Source of the DNA: Bin55 sp963667455
GTDB lineage: Bacteria > Pseudomonadota > Gammaproteobacteria > Pseudomonadales > Azotimanducaceae
Length of the DNA: 64,000 bases
Direction: 5' to 3'
Assembly: GCA_963667455.2 (NCBI GenBank)
Contig: CAXXFR010000003.1
Location: forward strand, 60,391 to 124,390
Numbering within the stretch: position 1 is the stretch's first letter; every line of letters begins with the position of its first letter. The notes under the pieces are model-generated. The model saw only the letters and a list, made by a program, of their open reading frames with translations, ran no database searches and was not told where the DNA came from. A program made the translations under genes and the position numbers. Below are positions 37,414-46,309 of this stretch, in pieces.

Positions 37414-38532
37414 ATGCCTGATCTTCGTTACAGTCTAGACCAGTACTTCTGCAGCATCGCCTCTGTTCTTGGCACAGAGGAATCCCGAATTTCAAAGGCC
37501 AGATCTGAACTTCCCAAAATCGCAACGAAGTACGACTCGCTGCTTGACCAATTTCGCGAATCGATCCAACGCCCATCGCCTAGTCTGCAGAACCTTGTTT
37601 ATAAGTTCGCCCGTGACCTGTTAGCCAATGCAATAGCCAACGATGAAGGGAACCCCATCATTGATGATCGACCGCTGTATTGGGCCCGCCTGATGGCAAG
37701 GGCCATTTTGGGCTCTAATCGCGACCTAAAACCTGCCCAGCAGTCAACATTGATTCACACTCTCGAAGATCAATCTCGACAGACGTTTCCCGGATCTGAC
37801 GAGAACGCTAGCAAGACTGACCGAAACGCCGTTGTACTCACTAGCTTCGATCCATTCCATCTGGATCGACGTATCGCACAATCGAATTCCTCGTCAGCCA
37901 TCACACTTTCGCTTGCAAAGGGTCGCATTAGCGGGCATCCGCTAAAGATCATGGTATTCCCTGTACGATTCAACGACTTCGACGAAGGCATGGTTGAAGC
38001 CATGTTCGAACCCGTGTTCAAAGCTAAACCTAGACTGGTTCTTACGATTAGTATGGGACGCAAAGACATTGACCTCGAACGATTTCCGAGCAAGAATCGC
38101 TCAGCTCCCAATCCTGACAACGACGGTGCATTCGGTACGGTCGATGGGGAACGTAGTCCCTGTCTCAAGGAAGGTCCTGAGTTTGTCGAATTCTCGCTAC
38201 CAGCACAGGACATGACGGAGGCTGCTCAAGAGTTGCAAGTCAACGACAACCGGACCGTCGAAACCGTCGAGCAGGGGCGTTTTGATGCAACTTCTCTGGC
38301 TCAGTTGGATGGCCAGACTGCAATAGAAGGCTCCGGAGGCGGCTTTCTGTCCAACGAAATTTCGTACCGCACGCTACTTCTGCAGAAAGAGCTAGGTCTT
38401 TCCTTCCCTTTGGGTCACGTCCATGTACCCCGAGTCACCGAACACGACCCTGAGGTTGCAGGAAGAATGGTAAGACAGACTCGACTCCTCATTGAAGCGG
38501 CACTCAAAGCTACGGCGGCTAAACCTACATAA
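37414..38532 (+). CDS. Peptidase C15 (pyroglutamyl peptidase)-like protein with Cys-to-Ser change
   Basis: Residues about 138-345 follow the pyroglutamyl-peptidase I pattern. TSFDPF at 143-148 corresponds to G-F-E-P-F. MGRKDIDLER carries the probable catalytic glutamate E222, and APNPDNDG follows. A DGP-like block then leads to SLP. GGGFLSNEISYRTL corresponds to A-G-x-F-x-C-N-x-x-x-Y, and GHVHVP has H337 at the catalytic histidine position. The nucleophile cysteine is serine (S313, codon TCC). The first 130 residues are an extra helical domain not found in ordinary C15 enzymes, and the protein is about 160 residues longer than usual. It could be a serine variant, a binding protein, or inactive. 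The neighbouring racemase-like gene begins 45 bases downstream. Confidence 0.7.
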   Translation: MPDLRYSLDQYFCSIASVLGTEESRISKARSELPKIATKYDSLLDQFRESIQRPSPSLQNLVYKFARDLLANAIANDEGNPIIDDRPLYWARLMARAILGSNRDLKPAQQSTLIHTLEDQSRQTFPGSDENASKTDRNAVVLTSFDPFHLDRRIAQSNSSSAITLSLAKGRISGHPLKIMVFPVRFNDFDEGMVEAMFEPVFKAKPRLVLTISMGRKDIDLERFPSKNRSAPNPDNDGAFGTVDGERSPCLKEGPEFVEFSLPAQDMTEAAQELQVNDNRTVETVEQGRFDATSLAQLDGQTAIEGSGGGFLSNEISYRTLLLQKELGLSFPLGHVHVPRVTEHDPEVAGRMVRQTRLLIEAALKATAAKPT

Positions 38533-38577
38533 CGAATAAACTTTGACTCGTACTCCTCCAAAGAACCGAGCCAATCA

Positions 38578-39744
38578 ATGAAGATCGAAAACCTCGAGAC
38601 ATTCCACACCCGAGCAGGGTGGCGTAACTATCACTTCGTTAAGCTCACACTTGAGAACGGCATTGTCGGCTGGAGCGAATATGACGAAGGATGGTCCGCG
38701 GTAGGTGTTACAACCGCGATTCAACATGCTAAGCAGCGAATAATTGGCCAAAGTGTGCTGCAGCACGAACGAATCTACTCTCGGCTTGCTGCTTCGACAC
38801 GTCAATCCCCTACCGGAGTCCTTCCGCGTGCGAACGGGGCTATCGAGAACGCATTGCTCGATGCCAAAGCAAAATTGCTCGACATTCCATGCCACGAGCT
38901 TCTAGGTGGGGCAGTACGAGACAAGGTTCGCGTTTACTGGTCGCATTGCGGTACCTGGCGGATCTCTCGACCCGACTACTTTCCGCCTGGCATTAGAAAT
39001 CTGGACGACGTGGTCTCACTGGGGCTAGAAGTCAATGGCAGCGGCTTTAGCGCATTGAAGACCAACATATTCCGCGCCACTGCAGACGGTATGCGAGGTT
39101 GGTCCCCTGGATTTGGTTCGCCTCCGGATGAACATGGACGAACACCAAGTCGAACAGTGCTGGACGGTATGCACGAATACCTATCCGCGTTGCGGGAGGG
39201 CACCGGCCCAGACATCGACATCTTGATTGATCTCAACTACAACTGTCGAACCGAAGGGTATTTGACCTTCCTGCGCAGGTTGAGCGATCTGGACATCTTC
39301 TGGGTTGAAATCGATACACAGTCTCCGGCCGCACTTGCAACGATTCGCAAGCAGAGTCCATTCACGATAAGCGGATGCGAGTCGTTGACTGGGCTTGTCG
39401 AGTTTCTCCCCTATTTTCAAGCTGAATCATTGGATGTCGCAATCATCGATGCAATGTGGATCGGAATCTGGCAGTCGCTCAAGATCGCCGCTGCGGCCGA
39501 CGCGTTTCAAGTGAACGTTGCTCCACACAACTACTACGGACACCTTGCCACATTGATGGCTGGTCACTTTTGCGCCGTCGTGCCTAATCTCAAGATTATG
39601 GAAACCGATATTGATCGAGTAGACGTCGATGCACGCATTTTCTCGACGGCTCCCGACTATCGCGAAGGCTATCTGCATCTGCCGGACACACCGGGCTGGG
39701 GAACAGAGCCCAATGAAGAACTACTCTCCGCCGAACTGACATGA
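38578..39744 (+). CDS. Mandelate racemase/muconate lactonizing enzyme family protein
   Basis: An enolase-superfamily enzyme of 388 residues that abstracts a proton alpha to a carboxylate, in the dehydratase, epimerase or cycloisomerase class. The N-terminal capping domain (GWSEYDEGW, ARANGAIENALLDAKAKLLDIP-like block) precedes the barrel. The barrel holds ALKTNIF at strand two, metal ligands in IDLNYN, WVEID and GCESL, and a histidine in NVAPHNYYGH near the end. The PHN motif and the layout recall galactonate-dehydratase-like sugar-acid dehydratases, but the substrate is not deducible. An ATG at 38578 starts the conserved N-terminus. It lies on the same strand as the C15-like gene. Confidence 0.85.
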   Translation: MKIENLETFHTRAGWRNYHFVKLTLENGIVGWSEYDEGWSAVGVTTAIQHAKQRIIGQSVLQHERIYSRLAASTRQSPTGVLPRANGAIENALLDAKAKLLDIPCHELLGGAVRDKVRVYWSHCGTWRISRPDYFPPGIRNLDDVVSLGLEVNGSGFSALKTNIFRATADGMRGWSPGFGSPPDEHGRTPSRTVLDGMHEYLSALREGTGPDIDILIDLNYNCRTEGYLTFLRRLSDLDIFWVEIDTQSPAALATIRKQSPFTISGCESLTGLVEFLPYFQAESLDVAIIDAMWIGIWQSLKIAAAADAFQVNVAPHNYYGHLATLMAGHFCAVVPNLKIMETDIDRVDVDARIFSTAPDYREGYLHLPDTPGWGTEPNEELLSAELT

Positions 39745-39918
39745 GCTAAGCGATCAGTCGTCTCGACAGCTCTCATACCCGTCAGTAGAGGATTCACGAG
39801 GCGACAACACACTCTCGGGATGAACTAGACGACGACAAGCTCGAATGTGAACGATGAAGATGGCCTGCTAGCAGGTTACGAGCTTCCGCGAAGTGTTGTT
39901 TCGTAAGTCATCTATTTT

Positions 39919-39938
39919 CATGGTTATTGACCATATAA
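39919..39938 (+). promoter_or_regulatory. Probable promoter and operator of the AbiEi-like gene
   Basis: A consensus -10 hexamer TATAAT lies at 39933-39938. It overlaps the end of an inverted repeat ATGGT-TATTG-ACCAT at 39919-39933. Characterised AbiEi-type antitoxins repress their own promoter by binding inverted repeats, so an operator role fits. The -35 region is not well matched. Confidence 0.45.
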
Positions 39939-39991
39939 TGAGAGAAAACACAAAAAATTGGGACATCACGTTTTACGTTCCTGCTATTTTA

Positions 39992-40831
39992 ATGGCTAGT
40001 TACCAATCAAGACAACCTCGCCTGAAGCCATTGCTTGATGCAGTCCCTCCCGGATTCGTGGTCGATACACCGTGGCTCAGAGCACGAGGCATTGACCCCA
40101 AGTCCATTCACAATTATGTTGCTCGTGGCTGGATCGAGCGCATCGTTCGCGGTGTGTACCGTCGCCCACTACCCGAGGGTGTACCAACTGAAGACAAGCT
40201 GTCATGGACTGTTCTTCTCATATCCCTGCAACGCTTGATGAACTACTCCGTACATCTGGGCGGAGAAAATGCATTGGATCTAGCCGGACATAGGCACTAC
40301 CTCAGACTGGGTGGATGGCATCGCATCCATTTATGCGGTGAGGTACCGTCCTGGCTGAGACGCCTCCCGCTCGCGGAGAAGATTGTCACAAGACCAAATA
40401 AGCTGTTCGGCGACGACTCAACCGGTATCGAGGATTCAAGACTCGGCATGGGAGCCTTGTTTGAACTGTGGGGTTGGCGTGTCAGGCTATCCTCACCCGA
40501 GCGTGCAATTCTTGAAATGCTGAACGAAGTACCTCAACGAACCAGTTTCGACCACCTAGACAAGATTTTCGACGGATTGGTATTGTTGCGCCCCAAGGTG
40601 CTTTCTAAGCTACTGTATAGTTGCCAGAGCGTTAAGGTGCGTAGGCTTTTCTTTGTGTTCGCGGATCGGCATCAGCATCCGTGGCGAAAACACTTGGATA
40701 CATCGAAGATCGACTTTGGATCCGGACCACGAGCGTTAGTCAAGGGCGGAAGGTTTCATCCAACCTATGGCATCACAATTCCTCAAGAACTGATGCCCTT
40801 CGAAAGATCTGACGTAAACACCGATTTTTGA
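39992..40831 (+). CDS. Type IV toxin-antitoxin AbiEi-like antitoxin, orphan
   Basis: The ATG at 39992 is preferred to the TTG at 39893, because the promoter-like sequence lies between them. The N-terminal winged helix (FVVDTPWLRARGIDPKSIHNYVARGWIERIVRGVYRRP) is the AbiEi antitoxin DNA-binding domain: a region that selects a start of a helix-turn-helix, then W-I-x-R-I-x-R-G-V-Y. The rest (about 180 residues) matches the C-terminal AbiEi domain with SSPERAILEMLNEVP. In an intact AbiE system the nucleotidyltransferase toxin AbiEii follows directly. Here 349 bases of non-coding sequence follow, so the toxin is missing and the gene is an orphan or a relic. Confidence 0.78.
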   Translation: MASYQSRQPRLKPLLDAVPPGFVVDTPWLRARGIDPKSIHNYVARGWIERIVRGVYRRPLPEGVPTEDKLSWTVLLISLQRLMNYSVHLGGENALDLAGHRHYLRLGGWHRIHLCGEVPSWLRRLPLAEKIVTRPNKLFGDDSTGIEDSRLGMGALFELWGWRVRLSSPERAILEMLNEVPQRTSFDHLDKIFDGLVLLRPKVLSKLLYSCQSVKVRRLFFVFADRHQHPWRKHLDTSKIDFGSGPRALVKGGRFHPTYGITIPQELMPFERSDVNTDF

Positions 40832-41180
40832 CCCGCCCTCTTGGCAGTTTCGTCCTTGGGTGCGATTTCTATGCAACATCGTGCAACAGTTGAATTTCGC
40901 TTCTAATTGAGACTCACTCCTCTTCACATTGATCCAGAGTTGCCGCTTCGTCGTTGTGATCTGGCTTATGTCTGTCGTTCAGAGGTAATCGATTCTGTGG
41001 GTCGATGACTTACTCGAATGAATCACAGTGGCGTTCTTGCGTCGTCTAATCCTGTTCGAACCAAACACAACGCTGCCATCGAAGAAGAGACACGGTGGCT
41101 CCCGTGAGTAATCGATTGGAATCGTGAGAAGGTGAAAGGCATTCGATAGAATCGAGCGACTGGATTTTCAAGACTTCGAC
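40832..41180. other. Gap where an AbiEii toxin would be expected, no gene seen
   Basis: No frame here encodes the AbiEii nucleotidyltransferase motif, and no other coding sequence is visible. The stretch also holds the upstream region of the Gfo/Idh/MocA gene at 41181. No terminator-like stem with T tract was found. Confidence 0.5.
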
Positions 41181-42170
41181 ATGACTAGCCCACTTCGTAT
41201 CGGAACTCTCGGTGCCGCCGGAATCACCCCAGCCGCTCTAATTGCTCCAGCCGCCGAGAACGATGATGTCGAAGTCGCTGCGATTGCTGCGCGAGACCGC
41301 TCTCGGGCGGAAACGTTCGCGTCGCGGGCGGGAATTCCAACAGTCTACGACTCCTACGACGAGGTCGTCGAAGACTCCTCGCTGGACATCATCTACAACC
41401 CTCTTCCAATCCATCTGCATCACAAATATTCCATCAAGGCACTTCGGGCCGGAAAGCACGTTCTTTGTGAGAAGTCATTCTCGATGAACGCCCAAGAAGC
41501 ACAAGAAATGGCAGATGTAGCCGAAGAGACAGGACTCGTGCTGATCGAAGCGTTTCACTATCGCTACCATCCCGTGTTCAAGAGTGCGTTGGAGATCTTC
41601 GATTCAGGTGTACTTGGAGCAATCCAAAATCTAAGAGCTGAATTCACAGTCGGCACTCCCAACGCCGAGAACATTCGAATGCACTATGAAACAGGTGGAG
41701 GAGCAACCATGGACATGGGTTGCTATCCGATTTCGTGGGTCCGACACATCATGCGTTCTGAACCTCGGGTGGTTGGTGCGACTGCCATCACGGGCAATCC
41801 TCAAGTCGACATGAGACTTGATGTCGAGATGGAGTTCGAAGACGGCATCGCCGGCACCACAGTGGGGTCAATGAACGATCCAGGGTTCAGTGCCTTCTTG
41901 GAGGTAAACGGCGAAGAGGGCAAGCTCTACGTTCAGAATCCGCTAGTACCGCAGCACGGCAATCGCATCACATTGACGATCGATGGCAAGACAGTTCGAG
42001 ACGAGGAGCTTACTCGTCGTCCGACCTACTCCTATCAGCTCGAAGCGTTCGTTGACGCGGTCCGGAACGGGACATCATTGCCAACGGATGCTCATGATGC
42101 TGTCAAGCAGATGCGTGTGATTGACGCTGCCTATACAGCAGCCGGACTATTGCCTCGTCGCACTGGTTGA
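41181..42170 (+). CDS. Gfo/Idh/MocA family oxidoreductase
   Basis: An NAD(P)-dependent oxidoreductase of 329 residues acting on sugars or related polyols. Residues 1-120 form the Rossmann domain (RIGTLGAAGI at the dinucleotide loop, then YNPLPIHLHHKYSIKAL and CEKSFSMN, where family members have E-K-P). The C-terminal domain contains GGGATMDMGCYPI, whose histidine/aspartate region shapes the active site. ATG at 41181. It is convergent with the Liv-type binding protein gene. The substrate is unknown, although the enolase-superfamily enzyme 2.5 kb upstream also suggests sugar-acid metabolism. Confidence 0.88.
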   Translation: MTSPLRIGTLGAAGITPAALIAPAAENDDVEVAAIAARDRSRAETFASRAGIPTVYDSYDEVVEDSSLDIIYNPLPIHLHHKYSIKALRAGKHVLCEKSFSMNAQEAQEMADVAEETGLVLIEAFHYRYHPVFKSALEIFDSGVLGAIQNLRAEFTVGTPNAENIRMHYETGGGATMDMGCYPISWVRHIMRSEPRVVGATAITGNPQVDMRLDVEMEFEDGIAGTTVGSMNDPGFSAFLEVNGEEGKLYVQNPLVPQHGNRITLTIDGKTVRDEELTRRPTYSYQLEAFVDAVRNGTSLPTDAHDAVKQMRVIDAAYTAAGLLPRRTG

Positions 42171-42192
42171 GAAATCGAAGAACTGAAACTTC

Positions 42193-43449
42193 CTAGTTGA
42201 CCATCACACGTTCGGGCATTTCCACCCATCGACCGTTCTGAACTTGCATGAGCACGATTTCCTTGACACCGTTGTGGTTGTCGGGTGAGAACTGCAACTT
42301 GTAGCCAAAGATGTCGTCGTATTCGCCAATGGTTTCGAGTGCGGCGACGAATTTCTCTCGGGTGAGGTCGCGACCAGCTTTTTCCAATGCAATGACTATC
42401 AGATCGGCTCCTCGGTAACCTTCCATGCCGGTGGCATCCGGCGTCTTGCCGAATCTCTCCACATACCTGTTGAACCACTCCACTGCTGTCTCGTTCTCAC
42501 TGGTATCGGGATAAATGCGGGACATGTGAGAGAACGCGAAGTAACCCTCGCCTGCGCCGCTCTCTTGCTCTGCAACCGCAAAAGATGCACCGGCGTTACT
42601 GCCCACGAAGTCGACATCTTCCCAGCCGATCTCTTTAGCCATGCTCAAGATTCCGATGGTGTCAGTGGCCACTGTTCCCATGAGCACGAGATCGCACCCC
42701 GCATCGCGAAGACGAAGCACAGACGCCGTGAACTCCGTCTCAGTGCTTCGATGAGCAGTCACGGCTGCGATTTCCAGTTCTAGGGCTTCGGCTTCGTCTT
42801 CGGCTCCGACGAGGATTTCGTGGCCAAAGTCATTGTCGACGTGCGCAACACAAGGGGTTGTCCGATTCTGAGTCTCTGTGAAGTACCTCACAGCAGCGCG
42901 TGTTTCGTAGTAGTAGATCCCTCGTTGACTGAACATCAGTCTTTCATACTGCTCAAAACCTTCATCGGCTTCAGCCATCTTGATGGATCCCGTAATGGGG
43001 AAGAGATTAGGAATTCCTGCCTCAAATTGATCTTGCATGACTGCCAGATTGTTTGGAGTTCCCAGTGCCAGATACATCGCAAAGATCTTGTCGAGGTTAA
43101 TCAGCTTGTCTGCTGCGCGAATCGAATTGGGAACTTCGTACCGCGTATCCTCGACTACGAATCGGATCTTTCTGCCATGCACTCCGCCTGCTTCGTTCGC
43201 TTCGTCGAACCGCATTCGAGCTCCGTTGACCGAGTCCGCACCATAGAAAGCAATGGGGCCCGTCAAATCAGTATGGGTTCCAAATACGATCTCGTCGTCG
43301 GATACACCGACTTCCTGACTGCTTGAACTAGCCTGACCAGCAGAGTCGCCCGTTTCATCCGAATCGGACGAACCTCGATTGCATCCCGAGAGCAGGAGGC
43401 AGAACCCCATTGCCATCAACGCCAAACTGAATTTCGATTGCATTCTCAT
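42193..43449 (-). CDS. livJ: ABC transporter substrate-binding lipoprotein, Liv type
   Basis: A periplasmic binding protein of the branched-chain amino acid/amide family (type I fold), tethered as a lipoprotein. The ATG at 43449, preceded by AGGACA, gives a signal peptide ending in the lipobox LLSGC. The mature part begins with acidic and serine-rich linker, then VGVSDDEIVFGTHTDLTGPIAFYGADSVNGARM, the typical first strand and helix. The protein stops at 42193, in a short gap to the Gfo/Idh/MocA gene. The matching membrane and ATPase genes livHMGF lie about 5-10 kb away on the same strand, so it may serve that transporter. Ligands of this family include amino acids, amides, aromatic acids and small carboxylates. 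Confidence 0.85.
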   Translation of the reverse strand: MRMQSKFSLALMAMGFCLLLSGCNRGSSDSDETGDSAGQASSSSQEVGVSDDEIVFGTHTDLTGPIAFYGADSVNGARMRFDEANEAGGVHGRKIRFVVEDTRYEVPNSIRAADKLINLDKIFAMYLALGTPNNLAVMQDQFEAGIPNLFPITGSIKMAEADEGFEQYERLMFSQRGIYYYETRAAVRYFTETQNRTTPCVAHVDNDFGHEILVGAEDEAEALELEIAAVTAHRSTETEFTASVLRLRDAGCDLVLMGTVATDTIGILSMAKEIGWEDVDFVGSNAGASFAVAEQESGAGEGYFAFSHMSRIYPDTSENETAVEWFNRYVERFGKTPDATGMEGYRGADLIVIALEKAGRDLTREKFVAALETIGEYDDIFGYKLQFSPDNHNGVKEIVLMQVQNGRWVEMPERVMVN

Positions 43450-43739
43450 AGCTGTCCTATAGTTGTTAACTGATTTGCGTGCGTGGAGATTGACAGAGCC
43501 ACAGCGAGCGCGGTGAGTGTTTGAGAGACCTAGTCGCAATCGCCGTGTCACTTACTCAATCAACTACTGGACTGGCACGTCCAGTGTCCAGCTCGTTCCT
43601 GGAACTAGCGACGAATCTCGTCGCCGACCTGCTAAGTATGGCATAGGTTCACACCTAGCGTTGAATCACGAATAGAAGTTGAGGACACGGGAACGCATGC
43701 GAGATTTGCGGAGTCTGCTAACCAGTTGAGCCGAAGCAA

Positions 43740-44654
43740 TCAGTCAAATCCAGCGCGAAACACCTGCGTCCTATGCCAATCAACAAATTCAAGGCTCGGA
43801 AGCAAGTCGGCCTCGCGAGGTAAACGAATCGGTTCCTTGTCGAAGTCCCAAAGCATTGCTGCCGTTCTTCCTTCTCCGTTCAAATGAGGCGAAACTTCAA
43901 TAGTCCATCCAGAATCCGATTGTCTCAGTCCCCATGCACCGCGATCAAGTGCTCTGTGGTGGAATCCACATAAAGCCAGTCCGTTAGGAACCTCATCCGG
44001 TCCGCCGTGAGCATGCCACTTGATGTGAGCCGCGTCCAGATCGAGCAAGTCGTCATCGAGACGAAGTACGGACCCACACACACAACAGCTACGCTGATAG
44101 GTTCTCAAGACATGCTCTCGAAACCGAGGATCCCGTTTGCGAACCGCGATTGCATCAGCGTGCGAATCTTCCAAGCTGGCAACTTGGATCTCGAGTCCCA
44201 CAAAACGGCGGATGTCGTCGTGAAGTGATGTCGCAAAGTGCTTGTACAAGAGCCGCCGCACTGCTGTGTCCATCACGACAGGATTTTCGTGGAGGAAACT
44301 GTAGATTTCATCTGGAAATCCGCCTTCGACCTCGTGTTTCAAGACCTGTTTTCTTGTTAGATCCAGATCCTCGATGTGTTGCAGCTCCGCTGGTCGCTTG
44401 AGCTCCCACAAACCATCGTTCGATAGCCTCTTGAACGGTTCAAGTGGATGTTGAGTTCGTCGTGGGCGACCAAATCGTTCAAGCAGTCGAGTCAGTTGCG
44501 GTTCGATCGTTTTGAAGGTCGCGAGGCGGTCGCCGTCAGATCGAATACGGCCGAACGCATACAGGAGCAACAACGGCTTGTGCGGTGCACGTTCACCATG
44601 GCGTTGCCAGATTTGAATCCGGTCGATGAGATTGAGAAATCTTGTTCGATCCAA
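43740..44654 (-). CDS. HNH endonuclease with sulphur-binding-like domain (phosphorothioate-DNA restriction)
   Basis: It resembles type IV restriction enzymes that recognise phosphorothioate-modified DNA (ScoMcrA/SprMcrA-like). Residues about 1-165 match the sulphur-binding domain layout: APHKPLLLLYAFGRI, LLERFGRPRRTQHPLEPFKRL and DGLWEL. Residues about 185-265 form an HNH nuclease: CCVCGSVLRL, then LDAAHIKWHAHGGP, NGLALCGFHHRALDRG. Zinc-holding cysteines and the catalytic histidines are present. The role would be cutting foreign DNA bearing Dnd-type phosphorothioates. No dnd genes are in the window. It is a single-gene unit near RsgA. Confidence 0.82.
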   Translation of the reverse strand: MDRTRFLNLIDRIQIWQRHGERAPHKPLLLLYAFGRIRSDGDRLATFKTIEPQLTRLLERFGRPRRTQHPLEPFKRLSNDGLWELKRPAELQHIEDLDLTRKQVLKHEVEGGFPDEIYSFLHENPVVMDTAVRRLLYKHFATSLHDDIRRFVGLEIQVASLEDSHADAIAVRKRDPRFREHVLRTYQRSCCVCGSVLRLDDDLLDLDAAHIKWHAHGGPDEVPNGLALCGFHHRALDRGAWGLRQSDSGWTIEVSPHLNGEGRTAAMLWDFDKEPIRLPREADLLPSLEFVDWHRTQVFRAGFD

Positions 44655-44741
44655 GGGGTAGAAAGTACTGTTTAGCTCGTAGTTGTGCGTGAACTAGACA
44701 AACGATCTCTTGCTTCCAGCTACGAAACAATTCTAGCCGTG

Positions 44742-45716
44742 TCATCTCGATTCGTCGCTCCTACGCGTGGTCGATTGAACGAGCATTGAATAATTGCGAA
44801 ACCTTCTCCGATCCAAACTTCCCTGCTCGATTGAAGCCTGAATCAAACAGCCCTGCTCGGACCGATGTGAGCAGTTGGCATAGCGGCAACCGCTGATCAG
44901 TTCCTCGATGTCCGGAAAAGTCTTCGGCAAATTCGCGACATCGCCAACCAACTCGATCGTTCGGGTACCAGGAACGTCAACAACCATTCCACCTTCTGGT
45001 ATGCGTAGCAATCTTCGAGATGAGGTTGTATGCCGACCTCGTGCGTCTCGGACTCGAACCGCATGTGTTCGCTGAGTGTGTGTCCCGACAAGTGTGTTGA
45101 TGATCGTGGACTTTCCCACTCCAGACGAACCAACGAAGATCCCAGTGCGGGAAACTGGCAATTCCTCCCTCAATTCTTCAACCGTAGTCTTGTCCAATGA
45201 ATTCACAGCGTGTACAGGAACGCCGAATGCAATGCCCTCCGCTCGTTTGACGTAGGACTCGAATTCATCGTAGAGATCCACTTTGGTCAGCACGATGTGT
45301 GCCTCAGCGTTTGATGTCTCAGCCAACGTTAGATAGCGTTCAAGCCGGGATTCGTTGAAGTCCTGGTTGCAAGAGAAGACAGCAAAGATGACATCCACGT
45401 TAGCTGCGATGACTTGAGCAGTGTCGGAACGGCGAATGCGGCGACAAAGGACATTGGTACGATCGATGAGACGGACAATGGTTGTACTTGCAGGGTCGAC
45501 CAAGACCCAATCGCCAACTGACGGTCGGTTGATTGGATTGCCAACAAACCAGCGACCGGAATTCGGGATGAACTGTTCCGTCGATCCATCGCTAACTAAC
45601 AAGCCGCCGCGATGAACTGCGACAACACGAGCGGGTGAGAAACCATCGACTACATCTGCATTGCTAACTTGCCCACGGAGAAAGCTAGACCAACCCAAGC
45701 TCTTTGTTGCTTCCAC
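44742..45716 (-). CDS. rsgA: Ribosome biogenesis GTPase RsgA
   Basis: A circularly permuted GTPase that checks 30S subunit maturation. It has an N-terminal OB domain (RVVAVHRGGLLVSD), then the permuted G motifs with G4 (VLTKVDLYDE) first, G1 (GSSGVGKSTIIN), and G3 (DVPGTRTIEL). The C-terminal zinc finger has the C-x4-C-x-H-x5-C arrangement (CRYANCSHRSEQGC). Length 324 is normal. The ATG at 45716 precedes the OB domain. It is a chromosomal housekeeping gene, and its flanking accessory genes suggest an insertion-prone locus. Confidence 0.93.
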   Translation of the reverse strand: MEATKSLGWSSFLRGQVSNADVVDGFSPARVVAVHRGGLLVSDGSTEQFIPNSGRWFVGNPINRPSVGDWVLVDPASTTIVRLIDRTNVLCRRIRRSDTAQVIAANVDVIFAVFSCNQDFNESRLERYLTLAETSNAEAHIVLTKVDLYDEFESYVKRAEGIAFGVPVHAVNSLDKTTVEELREELPVSRTGIFVGSSGVGKSTIINTLVGTHTQRTHAVRVRDARGRHTTSSRRLLRIPEGGMVVDVPGTRTIELVGDVANLPKTFPDIEELISGCRYANCSHRSEQGCLIQASIEQGSLDRRRFRNYSMLVQSTTRRSDESR

Positions 45717-46309
45717 TTAGAGTTGTATGTAGCTCAAGTGTGAGAGCGTTTGATGTACTTGGACCGGAAACAATCTGGACGGATCGATTCCGCTACACCA
45801 CAGGACGAAGTCAACTCGGTTCCACTCAGTTGATTCCATAGGCGAACTAGATTGGTCGTTTACAACACGACACGACCAAGTCCTGCCGACTGTTAGAGAA
45901 GTCCCATTGCAATTCCGTACCTCGGCTGTAATGTTCGGAGTATCGAGTCTTGGTAGTGTACAACCACAACAAACAACCTTGGCGAGACCTAACAACCGCA
46001 AACTGGCATCGGGTCACGCGAACTGTGACCCGATTGAACGTTCAGAAAGTAGACCATGTGCCTCGATCCCCGAGAAACCACTCCGCAGAGAGCGACGACC
46101 CAAGTCCCAGAATGTAGCATTCAAAAGGCGAACCCAAGACCGATTCCTGTGGTAGTCAGACCACCGTGACAGTCGATCGTGCTACGATGGGATGTCGTAG
46201 CAAGTCCGTCGTGGACACTCCTACGCGAGCGAGCCCTTCAACTCCTACAGAATCCAAGATGCCCAAACGCGCCCCCCGAAACCGAACTCTAACTTGCAAT
46301 TCGAACGAA
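45717..46309. other. Gap upstream of the restriction-modification pair, with one strong hairpin
   Basis: No supported gene. An open frame reaching 46166 joins the methyltransferase frame but its codons do not resemble the enzyme. The notable structure is the perfect stem described separately at 46008-46034. Base composition changes from mixed to AT-rich near 46310, where the methyltransferase starts. Confidence 0.5.
46008..46034. repeat. Perfect 10-bp inverted repeat with 7-base loop
   Basis: ATCGGGTCAC at 46008-46017 and GTGACCCGAT at 46025-46034 are exact complements, with loop GCGAACT. No T tract follows on either strand, so it is not a typical terminator. It lies about 280 bases before the methyltransferase ATG. 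It could be an operator, a structured leader, or an insertion-related site. Confidence 0.8.

Noticed and set aside
46166..46309. N-terminal extension of the methyltransferase
   Set aside because: The residues resemble no methyltransferase, the base composition differs from the AT-rich gene body, and an ATG at 46310 precedes the recognisable protein.
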